From Sphingomonas mali NBRC 15500 (lineage in GTDB: Bacteria; Pseudomonadota; Alphaproteobacteria; Sphingomonadales; Sphingomonadaceae), in contig NZ_BCYX01000005.1 of the NCBI RefSeq assembly GCF_001598415.1, forward strand, positions 1 to 64,000: 64,000 nucleotides of DNA. The letters are read 5' to 3'. This document shows, one piece after another, positions 16,955 through 26,237 of the stretch. Position 1 is the stretch's first letter. Every line of letters begins with the position of its first letter. Both the position numbers and the translations under genes were made by a program. The notes under the pieces are model-generated. The model worked only from the letters and a program-made list of their open reading frames with translations, did no database searches and was not told the origin of the DNA.

Positions 16955-17770
16955 ATGGCGACCGACCCCACCACCGCGCCCCGGATCGATCCGCGCAGCG
17001 CTGGCTTCGAATGGCGCGACGTACCTGCCGACCGACCGCTGCGCCGTCTGGCACGCGATGAGGTGGAGGCGTTCGATCGCGATGGCTTCATCTTCGTGCG
17101 GGACGCGTTCACGCGCGCGGAACTGGCCGAGGTCGAAGCCGCGATCGATCCGATCGAACAGGCCTATGAACGCTATGTCAGCGAGCAGCAGAGCGGTAAT
17201 TTCCGGCTAACCTCATCGGGCACGATCACTTTCACCGCGCATCTCGTCGCCCAGTCGGTGGTATTGCGCGCGTTCGCCGCGCATCCCGTGATCCGCGATC
17301 TTTGCCATGACTTGGCCGGCGGCCGCATGCGGCTCTATTGGGACCAGTCGGTCTACAAGAAAACGGGCAAGAAGCAGGAATTCCCCTGGCACCAGGACAA
17401 TGGCTATACCTTCATCGAGCCGCAGCAATATCTGACCTTCTGGATCCCCCTGGTCGATGTCGATGAAGAGAATGGCTGCCCTTGGATCGCGCGTGGCCTG
17501 CACAAGCTGGGCACGCTCGAACATTGGCTCACGCCGATCGGGCTAAAGTGCCTCGAGGAGGCCGACGACGCGGTCGCCGCGCCTGCCGCCGCCGGAGACA
17601 TCATCCTGTTCTCGTCATTGGCGCCGCATCGCACCGGACCCAACCTCAAGGACGGGACGGTGCGCAAGGCGTACATCCTGCAATATGCCCCCGACGGCGC
17701 GCGGACGTTCGGCCCCGACGGTACCGTGGTGTTCCAGAACGATCCCGCTCGCCAGTTCCTGATCGACTAA
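16955..17770 (+). CDS. PhyH family oxygenase 4 (paralogue of PhyH2)
   Basis: A 271-residue Fe(II)/2-oxoglutarate dioxygenase, the only rightward member of the four. The start follows an AAAGGAGA ribosome-binding site about 8 nt upstream. HxD is His146/Asp148 in FPWHQDNGYTF; the distal His is in SLAPHRTGPN and the Arg in VRKAYILQYAP. It matches PhyH2 over its whole length with few gaps, so the two arose by duplication and may act on successive or related intermediates. It stands alone after the operator at 16874-16892 and converges on the MFS gene, with a hairpin between them. Confidence 0.9.
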   Translation: MATDPTTAPRIDPRSAGFEWRDVPADRPLRRLARDEVEAFDRDGFIFVRDAFTRAELAEVEAAIDPIEQAYERYVSEQQSGNFRLTSSGTITFTAHLVAQSVVLRAFAAHPVIRDLCHDLAGGRMRLYWDQSVYKKTGKKQEFPWHQDNGYTFIEPQQYLTFWIPLVDVDEENGCPWIARGLHKLGTLEHWLTPIGLKCLEEADDAVAAPAAAGDIILFSSLAPHRTGPNLKDGTVRKAYILQYAPDGARTFGPDGTVVFQNDPARQFLID

Positions 17771-17775
17771 GCGAT

Positions 17776-17821
17776 GGAGGGGGAGGACGGTGATCACTCA
17801 CCGTCGTGCTCCTCCCCCTCC
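17776..17821. terminator. Bidirectional hairpin between PhyH4 and the MFS gene
   Basis: GGAGGGGGAGGA (17776-17787) pairs perfectly with TCCTCCCCCTCC (17810-17821), with an inner CGGTGA/TCACCG stem (17788-17793 with 17798-17803). It lies between two convergent genes and probably ends both transcripts. Confidence 0.65.
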
Positions 17822-17865
17822 GGCAATCCCCGCGGGGGACTGCCGCTCCCCTGGCGGGGAACCGA

Positions 17866-19239
17866 TCAGGCCTCGCCGGCGACCACGCGGCGTTGCGCCT
17901 CGAGCTCTTCGACGATCTCGTCGTGCCGCTTGCCGCGCAATGGATAGAAGAACATCGCAATGCCCGCGATGACGAGCCCCAAGGCGGGCAGCGCGGTCAT
18001 CAGCACTTTCATCCGCGCCAGCGTTTCGGCCGATTGCGCGACATTGGCTTGATAGCCGATTACGCCAAGCAACCAGCCGAACAACCCCGCACCGAGACCC
18101 AAAGCGACTTTCAAGAAGAACTGGCCCAGCCCAAACACGAAGCTTTCGGTGCGCCGGCCCGATCGCCATTCGCCATATTCGACGGTATCCGGCAGGATCG
18201 ACCAAAAGCCGAGCGCGAGACCCAGGCCGGTCACCTGCATCCACAGGAAGAATCCGATCGCCAACGCCGTCGTCCGCACGTCGGTGATGGCGAACCAGGT
18301 CAAGCCGGCCAGTCCCCAGACCACCGCGGCAAGGCAGGCGTTGCGCTTGCCGATCCAGCGCGTGACGAGCATCCAGATCGGCACGACGATCAACCCCGAT
18401 GCAGCGCAGAGGCTCAGCGCGGTACGCGCTTGCGCCTCATCATGGAGGTAATATTTGAAATAATAGAGAATCGATTTGCCCAAGGCGGTCGAACACATTG
18501 CCCCGGCACAGATCGCGGCGAGCAATGTCCAGAGCGCGCGATTGCCCTTCAGCGCTTGCCAATATTCGCTCAGACTGTGCGGCACGACTTCATGCATGTC
18601 GCCTTCCGGCTCGCGAGTGGCCGCGAACACGATCGGGAAGATTATTGTCGCTACCGCCGCAAACAGGGCAGCCGCGAGCAGATAGCCGTGCGGCGAGTCG
18701 ACAGTTCCGCCGAAATGCGCCGCGAGCGGTTGGGTCGTGATTGCGATGGTCAGCCCAGCCAGAGTCGCGAAGATGATCCGCCCGCCGGCGATCGATCCGC
18801 GCTCTCCCGAGTTGGGCGTGATGCGCGCGCTCATCGCGGTATAGGGGATCGACACAACGGTATAGGCGATGCGGAACAGTATGTGCGTGCCGAGCATCCA
18901 GGCGGCGAGCGCCGACCCCGCCAGGTCCGGCTTGAAATAGAGCAGGACGAACGCAATTCCGACGAACGGGCCGCCGAACAGCAGATAGGGACGGTAGCGC
19001 CCCCAGCGCGTCCGCGTACGATCGGCGATCGCACCCATCAGCGGGTCGATCGTCGCATCGAAGATCGAGGCGATCATGTAGATCAGCCCCGCCGACGCCG
19101 CGCTCAGTCCGACCGCGTCGGTGTAGAAGAACAGCAGATAGAGCGAGATGCTCTGCCAATAGAGATTGAACGCGAAATCGCCGATCGTGAAGCCGATCAC
19201 GCGCGAGATGCCTAATTTTGTACGCGCCCGTCCGGCCAT
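17866..19239 (-). CDS. GPH-type (MelB-like) MFS glycoside/sugar transporter
   Basis: A 457-residue inner-membrane transporter with about twelve hydrophobic segments. The N-terminal part has the GPH family look: GDFAFNLYWQSISLYLLFFYTDAVGL, then DATIDPLMGAIADRTRTRWGRYRPYLL (the conserved D-P-x-x-G-x-x-x-D-R loop). GPH proteins carry sugars or glycosides in symport with cations. It probably takes a sugar or glycoside from the periplasm into the cytoplasm after TBDR import, supplying the cytosolic GH5. It follows the GntR2 gene on the same strand, with a 68-bp spacer that carries its own operator candidate. Confidence 0.88.
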   Translation of the reverse strand: MAGRARTKLGISRVIGFTIGDFAFNLYWQSISLYLLFFYTDAVGLSAASAGLIYMIASIFDATIDPLMGAIADRTRTRWGRYRPYLLFGGPFVGIAFVLLYFKPDLAGSALAAWMLGTHILFRIAYTVVSIPYTAMSARITPNSGERGSIAGGRIIFATLAGLTIAITTQPLAAHFGGTVDSPHGYLLAAALFAAVATIIFPIVFAATREPEGDMHEVVPHSLSEYWQALKGNRALWTLLAAICAGAMCSTALGKSILYYFKYYLHDEAQARTALSLCAASGLIVVPIWMLVTRWIGKRNACLAAVVWGLAGLTWFAITDVRTTALAIGFFLWMQVTGLGLALGFWSILPDTVEYGEWRSGRRTESFVFGLGQFFLKVALGLGAGLFGWLLGVIGYQANVAQSAETLARMKVLMTALPALGLVIAGIAMFFYPLRGKRHDEIVEELEAQRRVVAGEA

Positions 19240-19280
19240 CCCATCCTCCCGATTTTTCGAAGAGGAATAAATGGAGAATC

Positions 19281-19303
19281 GCTAATTAGCTAGAGAATTT
19301 ATC
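19281..19303. promoter_or_regulatory. Operator candidate upstream of the MFS gene
   Basis: The 68-bp spacer 19240-19307 holds a perfect palindrome GCTAATTAGC (19281-19290) and AATTTATC (19296-19303), the reverse of GATAAATT. The spacing resembles that of the other control regions in this locus, which argues for a separate promoter for the transporter. Confidence 0.4.
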
Positions 19304-19307
19304 TATT

Positions 19308-20231
19308 TTAACGCGGATTTTTGCGAGGCCGTCCGCGCTTGCGCGGCGCACCCTCCATATCCGGCGCGGAGTCTGCGTGAGCGGACTTTTCGTAGCTGGA
19401 CAGCGTATGGCTGATCGTCTGGTGGAACTGCACGCCCATCTCGAACATGTCGGCGACGAGCTCGTGCAGCCGCTCGGCATCGCGGTGCACCACCGCGTCG
19501 ACGATTTCGCGATGCTTGCTGTGATGGTCGAGCACGCGATCGATCTCGAGATCGGCGAACAAATTGACATAGCGTTCGAGCCGCCCGCCAAGATCGGCCC
19601 AGATCCGCATCAGGATCGGCGAGCCGCAGCCCGACAGTAAGGTCCAGTGCAGCGTCGAATAAGCGAGCTGCCACATCTCGCGATGCTCGGGGTCGTCGAA
19701 ATTCTTCTCGACCTTAAGCGAGCGGTGGAGCTGGAGCACCACTGCTTCTTCCCAGGCGTCGTCGCCGTGTTTGAGCGCGCTGTCGAGCATCAGCTGATAG
19801 ATCTTGCGATAGGCGCGGATCAGATCGTCGTAATCGGCCAGCGAGACAGGCGCGACGCGATGTCCCTTCTGGTGCTCATGGATCACCAATCCACTGGTCG
19901 ACAACAATAAAATCGCTTCGCGCACGGGGCTGTGTCCGACATCGTAGAAAGCTACGAGTTGCTCGATCTTGAGCCGTTCGAGCGGCGCGAAGACACCGCG
20001 GACAATGTCGCGGCCGAGCCAATATTGCACCGCCAGCGTCGGATTCCGCTTGGGATCGACCGGGGCGATAGCCGATGGCGCGGTGAAATTCTTTACGGAT
20101 GGAATGTCGGTCGGCACGCCGTGACTATTAGACAAGCCTCGCGCCCGCGCAACCAGCACGCCTTCCAGCCGCGGCCGATCGTCGCGTGGGTGTTTCCGCG
20201 TCCCTTCGGCTTGACGGCTATTGGCGGCCAT
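19308..20231 (-). CDS. GntR family regulator with AT-hook-like C-terminal tail (GntR2)
   Basis: A regulator of about 307 residues, paralogous to GntR1 over the winged helix (GRDIVRGVFAPLERLKIEQL...DVGHSPVREAILLLSTSGLVIHEHQKGHRV) and the FCD-like helical domain (LHRSLKVEKNF, TLLSGCGSPILMRI). Its C-terminus ends in RKRGRPRKNPR, which contains the GRP core flanked by basic residues of an AT-hook, a minor-groove AT-binding motif uncommon in bacterial GntR proteins. The start at 20231 overlaps the upstream gene by 14 bp; it lacks a clear ribosome-binding site and a shorter protein is possible. It is probably co-transcribed with TBDR2 and the TIM-barrel protein, forming an autoregulated unit. Confidence 0.85.
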   Translation of the reverse strand: MAANSRQAEGTRKHPRDDRPRLEGVLVARARGLSNSHGVPTDIPSVKNFTAPSAIAPVDPKRNPTLAVQYWLGRDIVRGVFAPLERLKIEQLVAFYDVGHSPVREAILLLSTSGLVIHEHQKGHRVAPVSLADYDDLIRAYRKIYQLMLDSALKHGDDAWEEAVVLQLHRSLKVEKNFDDPEHREMWQLAYSTLHWTLLSGCGSPILMRIWADLGGRLERYVNLFADLEIDRVLDHHSKHREIVDAVVHRDAERLHELVADMFEMGVQFHQTISHTLSSYEKSAHADSAPDMEGAPRKRGRPRKNPR

Positions 20232-21156
20232 CGTTGCTCGCGAGCATCGGCAGGACCTGAGGCGCCGATGCGGCGGTGCCCAGGACGGCAGCGTCGAAAC
20301 AGGCGCGCGCCTGCTCGGTGAGGAATGTGGCCTCCGTCCAGCGGTCGCTTTCCTCGCGCGGGTTGCCATCGGGGCCGGTGACCATCTTGGGATAAAAAGT
20401 GCGCGCGGGGAGCAATTCGCAAAGCGCGGGCAAATAGTCCCCGGAGCGGGCGGTGAGGAGGAAGCCGCCGATGCTCTCCGTCCACATCTGCCGGAAGATG
20501 GCGAGATGCTGCGCTTCGGCCGGGTCGCTCGCGGTGAGCTGGCCGAACGCGCCGGACGAGACGCGCAAGTGGAGGAAGCGGACGCGCTCGAACACCGGGC
20601 GCATGGCGATCAGCTTGGCCTCGATATCGCCATACGGCAGTTCGTGACCGATATACCAATGCGCGAAATCGCCGTTGAAGGTCAGCTCGGGGAAGCGCTC
20701 GATCAGCCCGAGCGTCCGCCGGATGTCCTGCGTCATCGTCGCGCGATGCGTTTCGAGGTGGAGCACGTGGCGCTCCTGCTCGGAGATCTGCAGCATGCCC
20801 TCGGCGAGCCGCCACAGATCGTCATCTTCTTCCAGCCCGGTGCCGAGTTGTACCGTGGTGCAGGCGCAGCCCTGGTCACGCCAGTGCCGCGTGACCGCGC
20901 GAAGTTGGTCGAGATCGTCGATCACCCGCGCGATCCCGAACGGGACCAGCCCGGCGCCGCGAGCGGTCGCGGGCTCGAGCGTTTGGATGCCCTCATATCC
21001 CGCCTCGCCGAGCGCGGCATAGATTTCTGCGGTGTCACCCTTCGGCCCCGACGACCAGGACGGCAGGTCGGCGATCGTGACGAAGCTCAATCCTGCGAAC
21101 AGGCGGGGAGGGGGCGAAGCCTCCCCGTCCGCATCGCGTGGTTCAGAAACCGACAT
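20218..21156 (-). CDS. Sugar phosphate isomerase/epimerase-like TIM-barrel protein
   Basis: A 312-residue protein of the xylose-isomerase-like TIM-barrel type. Visible features are barrel-like segments with HLETHRATMTQDI (a typical strand-4 EtH motif), ELTFNGDFAHW (strand-5 D..H) and RVRFLHLRVS, whose His, Asp and Glu would bind a divalent metal. No signal peptide is seen. Relatives isomerise or epimerise sugars, or cleave modified sugars. Its start overlaps the TBDR2 stop by 14 bp and its end overlaps GntR2, so it works in the same pathway, plausibly on the imported sugar moiety. The precise reaction cannot be assigned. Confidence 0.75.
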   Translation of the reverse strand: MSVSEPRDADGEASPPPRLFAGLSFVTIADLPSWSSGPKGDTAEIYAALGEAGYEGIQTLEPATARGAGLVPFGIARVIDDLDQLRAVTRHWRDQGCACTTVQLGTGLEEDDDLWRLAEGMLQISEQERHVLHLETHRATMTQDIRRTLGLIERFPELTFNGDFAHWYIGHELPYGDIEAKLIAMRPVFERVRFLHLRVSSGAFGQLTASDPAEAQHLAIFRQMWTESIGGFLLTARSGDYLPALCELLPARTFYPKMVTGPDGNPREESDRWTEATFLTEQARACFDAAVLGTAASAPQVLPMLASNDGRQ

Positions 21157-23452
21157 CGAGCGAAAGCCCCGCCGACCGTTGCGATTCGTACGGCCGGAAC
21201 TGGCTCAGGCTGCGCGCACTGCCGAACGGGGTCGAGAACATCGTCACCGCGAAATGCTCGTCGAGCAGGTTCTTGCCATAGACCGACAGTTTCCACAGCT
21301 TGCCGCTGGCCAGCGCGATCGCGCCGTTGACCAGCACATAGCCGTCCTGCCGCGTGCGCGGATTGTTGGGGAAGGCGATCAGCTGCGACGAGCGATAGCT
21401 CGCCGACAGGTCGAACTGCAGCTTGAGCCTGGACGACAAATCGACGCCATACGAACCGCCCGCATTCAATTGCCATTTGGGCGAATAGGGTAGCGGCGCG
21501 TCGGTCAGATTCTGCTGCACCCCGGGCGATCCCGCCGGCGATCCGGGCGCCGGCACGCATCCTTCCGCCACGGTCTGGCCGCCAAAGCACGGCGCGTTGG
21601 GGAAATCGCCCCAGCGTGCATCGACATAGGAGCCGCTCAGCACCAGGTTGAGGTCGGTCGCCGCGATCGGCCGCCAGCCGAGATCGAACTCGACGCCCTT
21701 GGTCTTCGCCTCGCTGCTGACGATCGGATAGGTCGCGGTTACCGGGTCGCGGCCCGCCGTCTGGTAATTGTCGACATGCGTGTAGAAGGCAGTGACGTTG
21801 AACGTCACGCGCGCGTCGGGCCAATAGGTGCGGAGACCGACTTCGTAATTTGTCGGCCGCTCGGGCTTCACATAGCGCAAGGTCCTGACACCGATATTGG
21901 TGTCGAACCCGCCGCCCTTGAACCCTCGGGTGACGGTGGCGAACACGTTGGCGTCCTTGGTGATGTCGTATTGCGCGCCCGCGCGCCACACCAGGGCGTA
22001 GGATTGTTCAGCCTTCCGGTCCGAATCGGTCAGGTGATAGGCCGGGTCCTGCCGGTCCTTGGCTGCTTCCACGCGGTCCTTGAGGTAGCGCAGCCCGCCG
22101 ATCAGCTTGAACGATTTCGATATGTTGAGATTGGCTTGGCCGAACAACGCCATATTGCGCGAATCCGAGGTGATGTGCGCGCGGCGATTGAAGAACGGCA
22201 GCGGCACCGTTGCGAAGATCTGGGTCGATCGCGAATTGACGTCGGCGTCGAAATAATAGGCGCCGAGCACGTAATCGATCAGCTTGCCGGTCGGCGAGGC
22301 CAGCCGGATTTCCTGGCTGAACTGCGACTGGGTGAAATGCGCGTAATTGACGTCGAGCAAGTTGATCGGCGCCGAATCCGAATCGAGCCCGTCGGTCGTC
22401 TCCCAAGTCCGCCACGCAGTGATCGAGGTCAGCGTGAAGCCGCCCAGGCGATAATCGGCCTGGAGCGACACGCCCTTGCCCTTGGCGTTCGAGAAGACGT
22501 TGCCATTGATATCCTGGTCGAGATTGTCCCTGCCCGGTTTGATGCCTTTTGCGATCTGGATCAGTTCGGGCGCGCCCGGGGGCGTCCCCACCGAATAGAG
22601 CGTCCACACGCAGCAACTGGAGTCGCGCTTGTAATAATCGGCGATGCCGGTCAGCGTCAGGTTGGCGGTCGGCTCCCATTCGAGCTTGGCGCGCCCGCCC
22701 CAATCGTCGCGGTCGTTGAGCTTGCGGCCGTCAAACATGTTAGTGACATAGCCGTCGCGCTTGTTGCGCCGTCCCGAGATCGAGAAGCGAAGCGTGTCGG
22801 TGATCGGCCCCGACAGATAGGCGCTGAAGCGACGGTCATTGTCCGGCCAGCCCCAACTGACGCTCGCATTGCCGGTCAATTCCTTGGACGGCCGCTTGGT
22901 CACGACGTTGACCACGCCGGCCGATGCATTCTTGCCGAACAAGGTGCCCTGCGGCCCGCGCAGCACTTCGATCCGCTCGATATCGGGGAGGTCGCCGAGC
23001 GACGCTCCGGCCTGGCCCATGACGACTCCGTCCAGGACATAGGCGACGCTGCCCTCGATCGCCTCGGACGAAAAGGTGCTGGTGCCGATGCCGCGAATGA
23101 AGAAACCGAAATTGCGCGGTCCCGCCGCGTTGGTCAGCGTCACGCTGGGGACCATATATTGCAGGTCGCTGGTCTCGTTGAACTTGAGCGAGGTGAGCTT
23201 GTCGCCGCCGATCACCGCGACCGACAGCGGTACATCCTGCAGATTCTCGGCGCGGCGCTGCGCGGTGATGACGATGTCGCCGCGCGTGTCGAACGGCTGT
23301 GCCTGCGATGTCGCGGCCGGCGTGCCCGGGGCCTGCGTATCGGGCGCCGGCTTGTCCTGCGGCACGTCCTGCGCCTGTGCTGCGGTCGCCCAGCTTAGCG
23401 CCAACATGCTGACGGCGACGCTTCCAGCCACCCGGAATCGAAAACTGAGCAT
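21143..23452 (-). CDS. TonB-dependent receptor (TBDR2)
   Basis: A 769-residue outer-membrane receptor. Signal peptide MLSFRFRVAGSVAVSMLALSWATAAQA; then a TonB-box-like DIVITAQRRAENLQDVPLSV and a plug with the RGIGTSTF, VAYVLDGVVM and IERIEVLRGPQGTLFGKNASAGVVNVVT motifs. The barrel ends in LSLDVGF with a terminal Phe. It belongs to the general COG1629-type receptors common in sphingomonads for aromatic and terpenoid-type compounds as well as metals. It heads a leftward set with the TIM-barrel protein and GntR2. An operator-like AT-rich block lies directly upstream. Confidence 0.92.
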   Translation of the reverse strand: MLSFRFRVAGSVAVSMLALSWATAAQAQDVPQDKPAPDTQAPGTPAATSQAQPFDTRGDIVITAQRRAENLQDVPLSVAVIGGDKLTSLKFNETSDLQYMVPSVTLTNAAGPRNFGFFIRGIGTSTFSSEAIEGSVAYVLDGVVMGQAGASLGDLPDIERIEVLRGPQGTLFGKNASAGVVNVVTKRPSKELTGNASVSWGWPDNDRRFSAYLSGPITDTLRFSISGRRNKRDGYVTNMFDGRKLNDRDDWGGRAKLEWEPTANLTLTGIADYYKRDSSCCVWTLYSVGTPPGAPELIQIAKGIKPGRDNLDQDINGNVFSNAKGKGVSLQADYRLGGFTLTSITAWRTWETTDGLDSDSAPINLLDVNYAHFTQSQFSQEIRLASPTGKLIDYVLGAYYFDADVNSRSTQIFATVPLPFFNRRAHITSDSRNMALFGQANLNISKSFKLIGGLRYLKDRVEAAKDRQDPAYHLTDSDRKAEQSYALVWRAGAQYDITKDANVFATVTRGFKGGGFDTNIGVRTLRYVKPERPTNYEVGLRTYWPDARVTFNVTAFYTHVDNYQTAGRDPVTATYPIVSSEAKTKGVEFDLGWRPIAATDLNLVLSGSYVDARWGDFPNAPCFGGQTVAEGCVPAPGSPAGSPGVQQNLTDAPLPYSPKWQLNAGGSYGVDLSSRLKLQFDLSASYRSSQLIAFPNNPRTRQDGYVLVNGAIALASGKLWKLSVYGKNLLDEHFAVTMFSTPFGSARSLSQFRPYESQRSAGLSLDVGF

Positions 23453-23461
23453 TCACCTCTC

Positions 23462-23500
23462 CCGATAAATTACTATATTTATCACTAATATTTTATCGGA
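23462..23500. promoter_or_regulatory. Operator/promoter region of TBDR2
   Basis: CCGATAAATT (23462-23471) opens an inverted repeat GATAAAT (23464-23470) ... ATTTATC (23477-23483), and a further TTATCGG (23493-23499) closes an outer pair with CCGATAA. The region 23453-23530 is AT-rich and lies directly before the TBDR2 start at 23452. The rest of the gap up to 23681 holds no gene; GAACGG/CCGTTC (23543-23548 and 23562-23567) could be a weak hairpin after the GH3 gene. Confidence 0.5.
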
Positions 23501-23681
23501 TTCGTGACATTGTCAATCATTCGATATTTTTGGCGCGCGACGGAACGGCTCTCCCCCAGCTCCGTTCGCGGAACTGCGGTTTGGCTAACGAGGGGCTTTT
23601 GAGCGACGACGGTCGTCGGCTGACGGACAGCTGGGTGCTGTCAGCCCAAAGCGAACCGGTCTCCGAACGACGGATTCGCGA

Positions 23682-26237
23682 TCATTCCACCGGGCCGGTC
23701 GAGCTCACCTGCACGTTCTTCCTCACTCGGATGTCGTCGGAGCCGCCGCCAATCAATAGCTGGTAGATTCCGGCACGCGCCATCCAGCGATGCGTCGCCA
23801 CGTCCCAATAGGCGAACGCGCGGGTGTCGAGATTCAGCCTCACCGTCTTCGTCTCGCCGGGCTGCAGCTCCACCTTGGCAAAGGCCTTCAGCTGCTTGAT
23901 TGGCTCCTCAGGCGTTCGATCGGCTCGCGCGACGTAAAGCTGAACGACCTCCTTGCCGGCGACCTTTCCGGTGTTCCTGAGCGATAGTTGAACAGCGACG
24001 GGTTTGCCGGGCCGGACAGACGACGGGGCGGTCAGGTCGCCATAGGCGAAGGTGGTATAGGACAGACCGTGCCCGAACGCGAACAGCGGCACAATCGATC
24101 TTGCTTCGTAGCCGCGATAGCCGACCAGCAGGCCCTCGCTATAGTTGCTCTTGGCATCGGTCAGCACCGCCGGATCGTCGGCGCTCTTCATCGGGAAGGT
24201 CACCGGCAGCTTGCCGGAAGGGTTGACCTTGCCGGTCAGCACGGCGGCAAGCGCGCCCGCGCCTTCCTGGCCCGGCAGCCACATGTCGACAATGCCGGGA
24301 ACCTGTCCGGCCCAGGGCATGGTCATCGCCGCGCCGGCATTGACCACCACCACGGTCGACGGATTGGCCGCGGCGACCGCGGCGATCAGCCGGTCCTGCT
24401 CGCCCGGCAAGTCGATCGACGGCCGGTCATAGCCTTCGCCTTCGGTCATCGACGCCGATCCGGCGATCACCACCACCGCTTCGGCACGCTTCGCCACGGC
24501 GATCGCGGCGTCAAAATCGGGACGCGGCAGGCGGACGCCGAACGACAGCGATTCATACGGCGTCTGGCCGGTCCGATAGTCGAGCTGGACAGGATAGGTC
24601 TTGCCGCTTTCCAAGGTGAGCTTGACCGTGCGCCGCCCCACCGGAAAGCCGATGACGTCACGATTGTCGGGCGTCGCCGGGATAGCCTTGTCGAGGATGG
24701 TCTGGCCCTCGAACATCAGCACGGCCGAACCGGTGCCGCGCACGCTGAATTCGTACATGCCGCTGGCCGGCGCGCGAAAGATCCCCGACCAGCGCAGCGC
24801 GGCATAACCGGTCGCCTGGGGGCCGGCGATATTGCCGCTGATCCGCTTGGTGAAATCGGTCGCCCGCTCGCTCCGGGTCGGCGTGCCGCTCAGGTCGGGA
24901 GTGGCGAAATAGGTGGCGGTCAGGCCGGTGTCGCCACTGCCGGTGGCTGGACTGAACAATCGGGGATCGGCGGTCGGTGGCGTCTCCTCGCTGTCGACGC
25001 CCTTGGCATAGATCACCTCGACCCCGGGCAGTGCCGCGCGGATCGCCTCGAGCGGAGTCTGCAATTTGGCGAAGGGCGCGACAGCCGAGCTGCCGCCGCC
25101 CTGGATTCGCGCGACATCGGCATTGGGACCGATCACCGCAAGGGTGCGGATGCCCGGCTTGAGCGGGAGCACCCCGGCATTCTTGAGCAAGACGATCGCC
25201 TCATCGGCCGCCGCACGCGCGACCGCGCGGTGGCGATTGCCACCAATCTCGCCCGGGGGGAGTGGGCCATTGAGCACGCCGCTGCGTACGATCAGCCGGA
25301 CGATGCGGCGGACATTGTCGTCGAGCTGCGCCGGGCTGACCTCGGCCGCTCTGACCGCGGCGGCTAGCTTGTCGCCGAAGAATTTGGCTGGGCCGGGCAT
25401 TTCGAGATCGAGCCCGGCATTGGCTGCCGCGACGGTCGAATGCGTCGCGCCCCAGTCCGACACGACGAAGCCGCGATAGCCCCATTCCTTCTTGAGCAGA
25501 TCGGTCAACAACCAGCGATTTTCGCTGGCATAGGTGCCGTTGATCTTGTTGTATGACGCCATCACCGACCACGGATCGGCCTGCTTCACCACCGTCTCGA
25601 ATGCCGGCAGGTAGATCTCGCGAAGCGCTCGCTCGCCGACCACCGAATTGACCACGAAGCGGTTGGTTTCTTGATTGTTGGCGGCGAAATGCTTGATCGA
25701 CACGCCGACCCCGCCACCCTGCACGCCGCGGACATAGCCGAGCGCGAGCCGGCCGGCGAGCACCGGGTCTTCCGAATAGCTCTCGAAATTTCGGCCCCAG
25801 CGCGGTGTGCGGACGATATTGACCGTCGGCGCGAGCAGCACCGACGCGCCATAGCCACGCGCCTCACCCGCGATCGCGCTGCCGACCGCGCGGATGAGAT
25901 CCGGATTCCAGGTCGCCGCCAGCGCGACACCGACCGGAAAGACCGTCGCCGGCTCGTCCTCGGGCGAGCGCACGCCGGTCGGCCCGTCGGTCATCTTGAC
26001 ATCGGGAACGCCGAGCCGGGGAATGGCGTGGAGCGTCATCGAGGTGTCGCCGGCAAGCAGCGACACTTTCTCCTCGAGCGTCAGCCGCGCCATCAAATCG
26101 TCGACCCGCCGGTCGAGCGGGGCGGCCTTGTCGCGATAGATCATGCGATCCTTGCCCGGCCCCGCCTGTACGCCGATGGCAAAGCCCGCGATTGCCAGTG
26201 TGGCGGCCGCGACGCGCACCATTCCCCCTTTGCGCAT
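23682..26237 (-). CDS. Secreted GH3 beta-glucosidase with inserted PA14 domain
   Basis: A GH3 beta-glycosidase of about 851 residues, the last gene of the eight-gene operon. Signal peptide at the N-terminus (MVRVAAATLAIAGFAIGVQA). The barrel carries KHFAANNQETNR and the nucleophile Asp261 (VVSDWGATHS). A PA14 domain (GLTATYF...RWSGIFRAPASGMYEFSV, about residues 425-560) is inserted in the second domain, as in bacterial beta-glucosidases that act on glycosides of varied aglycones. A fibronectin-III-like domain closes the protein. The start at 26237 overlaps the previous stop (TGATG); a GTG at 26240 is the alternative. Likely role: removal of beta-glucose from the substrate, after or beside the rhamnosidase. 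Confidence 0.92.
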   Translation of the reverse strand: MRKGGMVRVAAATLAIAGFAIGVQAGPGKDRMIYRDKAAPLDRRVDDLMARLTLEEKVSLLAGDTSMTLHAIPRLGVPDVKMTDGPTGVRSPEDEPATVFPVGVALAATWNPDLIRAVGSAIAGEARGYGASVLLAPTVNIVRTPRWGRNFESYSEDPVLAGRLALGYVRGVQGGGVGVSIKHFAANNQETNRFVVNSVVGERALREIYLPAFETVVKQADPWSVMASYNKINGTYASENRWLLTDLLKKEWGYRGFVVSDWGATHSTVAAANAGLDLEMPGPAKFFGDKLAAAVRAAEVSPAQLDDNVRRIVRLIVRSGVLNGPLPPGEIGGNRHRAVARAAADEAIVLLKNAGVLPLKPGIRTLAVIGPNADVARIQGGGSSAVAPFAKLQTPLEAIRAALPGVEVIYAKGVDSEETPPTADPRLFSPATGSGDTGLTATYFATPDLSGTPTRSERATDFTKRISGNIAGPQATGYAALRWSGIFRAPASGMYEFSVRGTGSAVLMFEGQTILDKAIPATPDNRDVIGFPVGRRTVKLTLESGKTYPVQLDYRTGQTPYESLSFGVRLPRPDFDAAIAVAKRAEAVVVIAGSASMTEGEGYDRPSIDLPGEQDRLIAAVAAANPSTVVVVNAGAAMTMPWAGQVPGIVDMWLPGQEGAGALAAVLTGKVNPSGKLPVTFPMKSADDPAVLTDAKSNYSEGLLVGYRGYEARSIVPLFAFGHGLSYTTFAYGDLTAPSSVRPGKPVAVQLSLRNTGKVAGKEVVQLYVARADRTPEEPIKQLKAFAKVELQPGETKTVRLNLDTRAFAYWDVATHRWMARAGIYQLLIGGGSDDIRVRKNVQVSSTGPVE

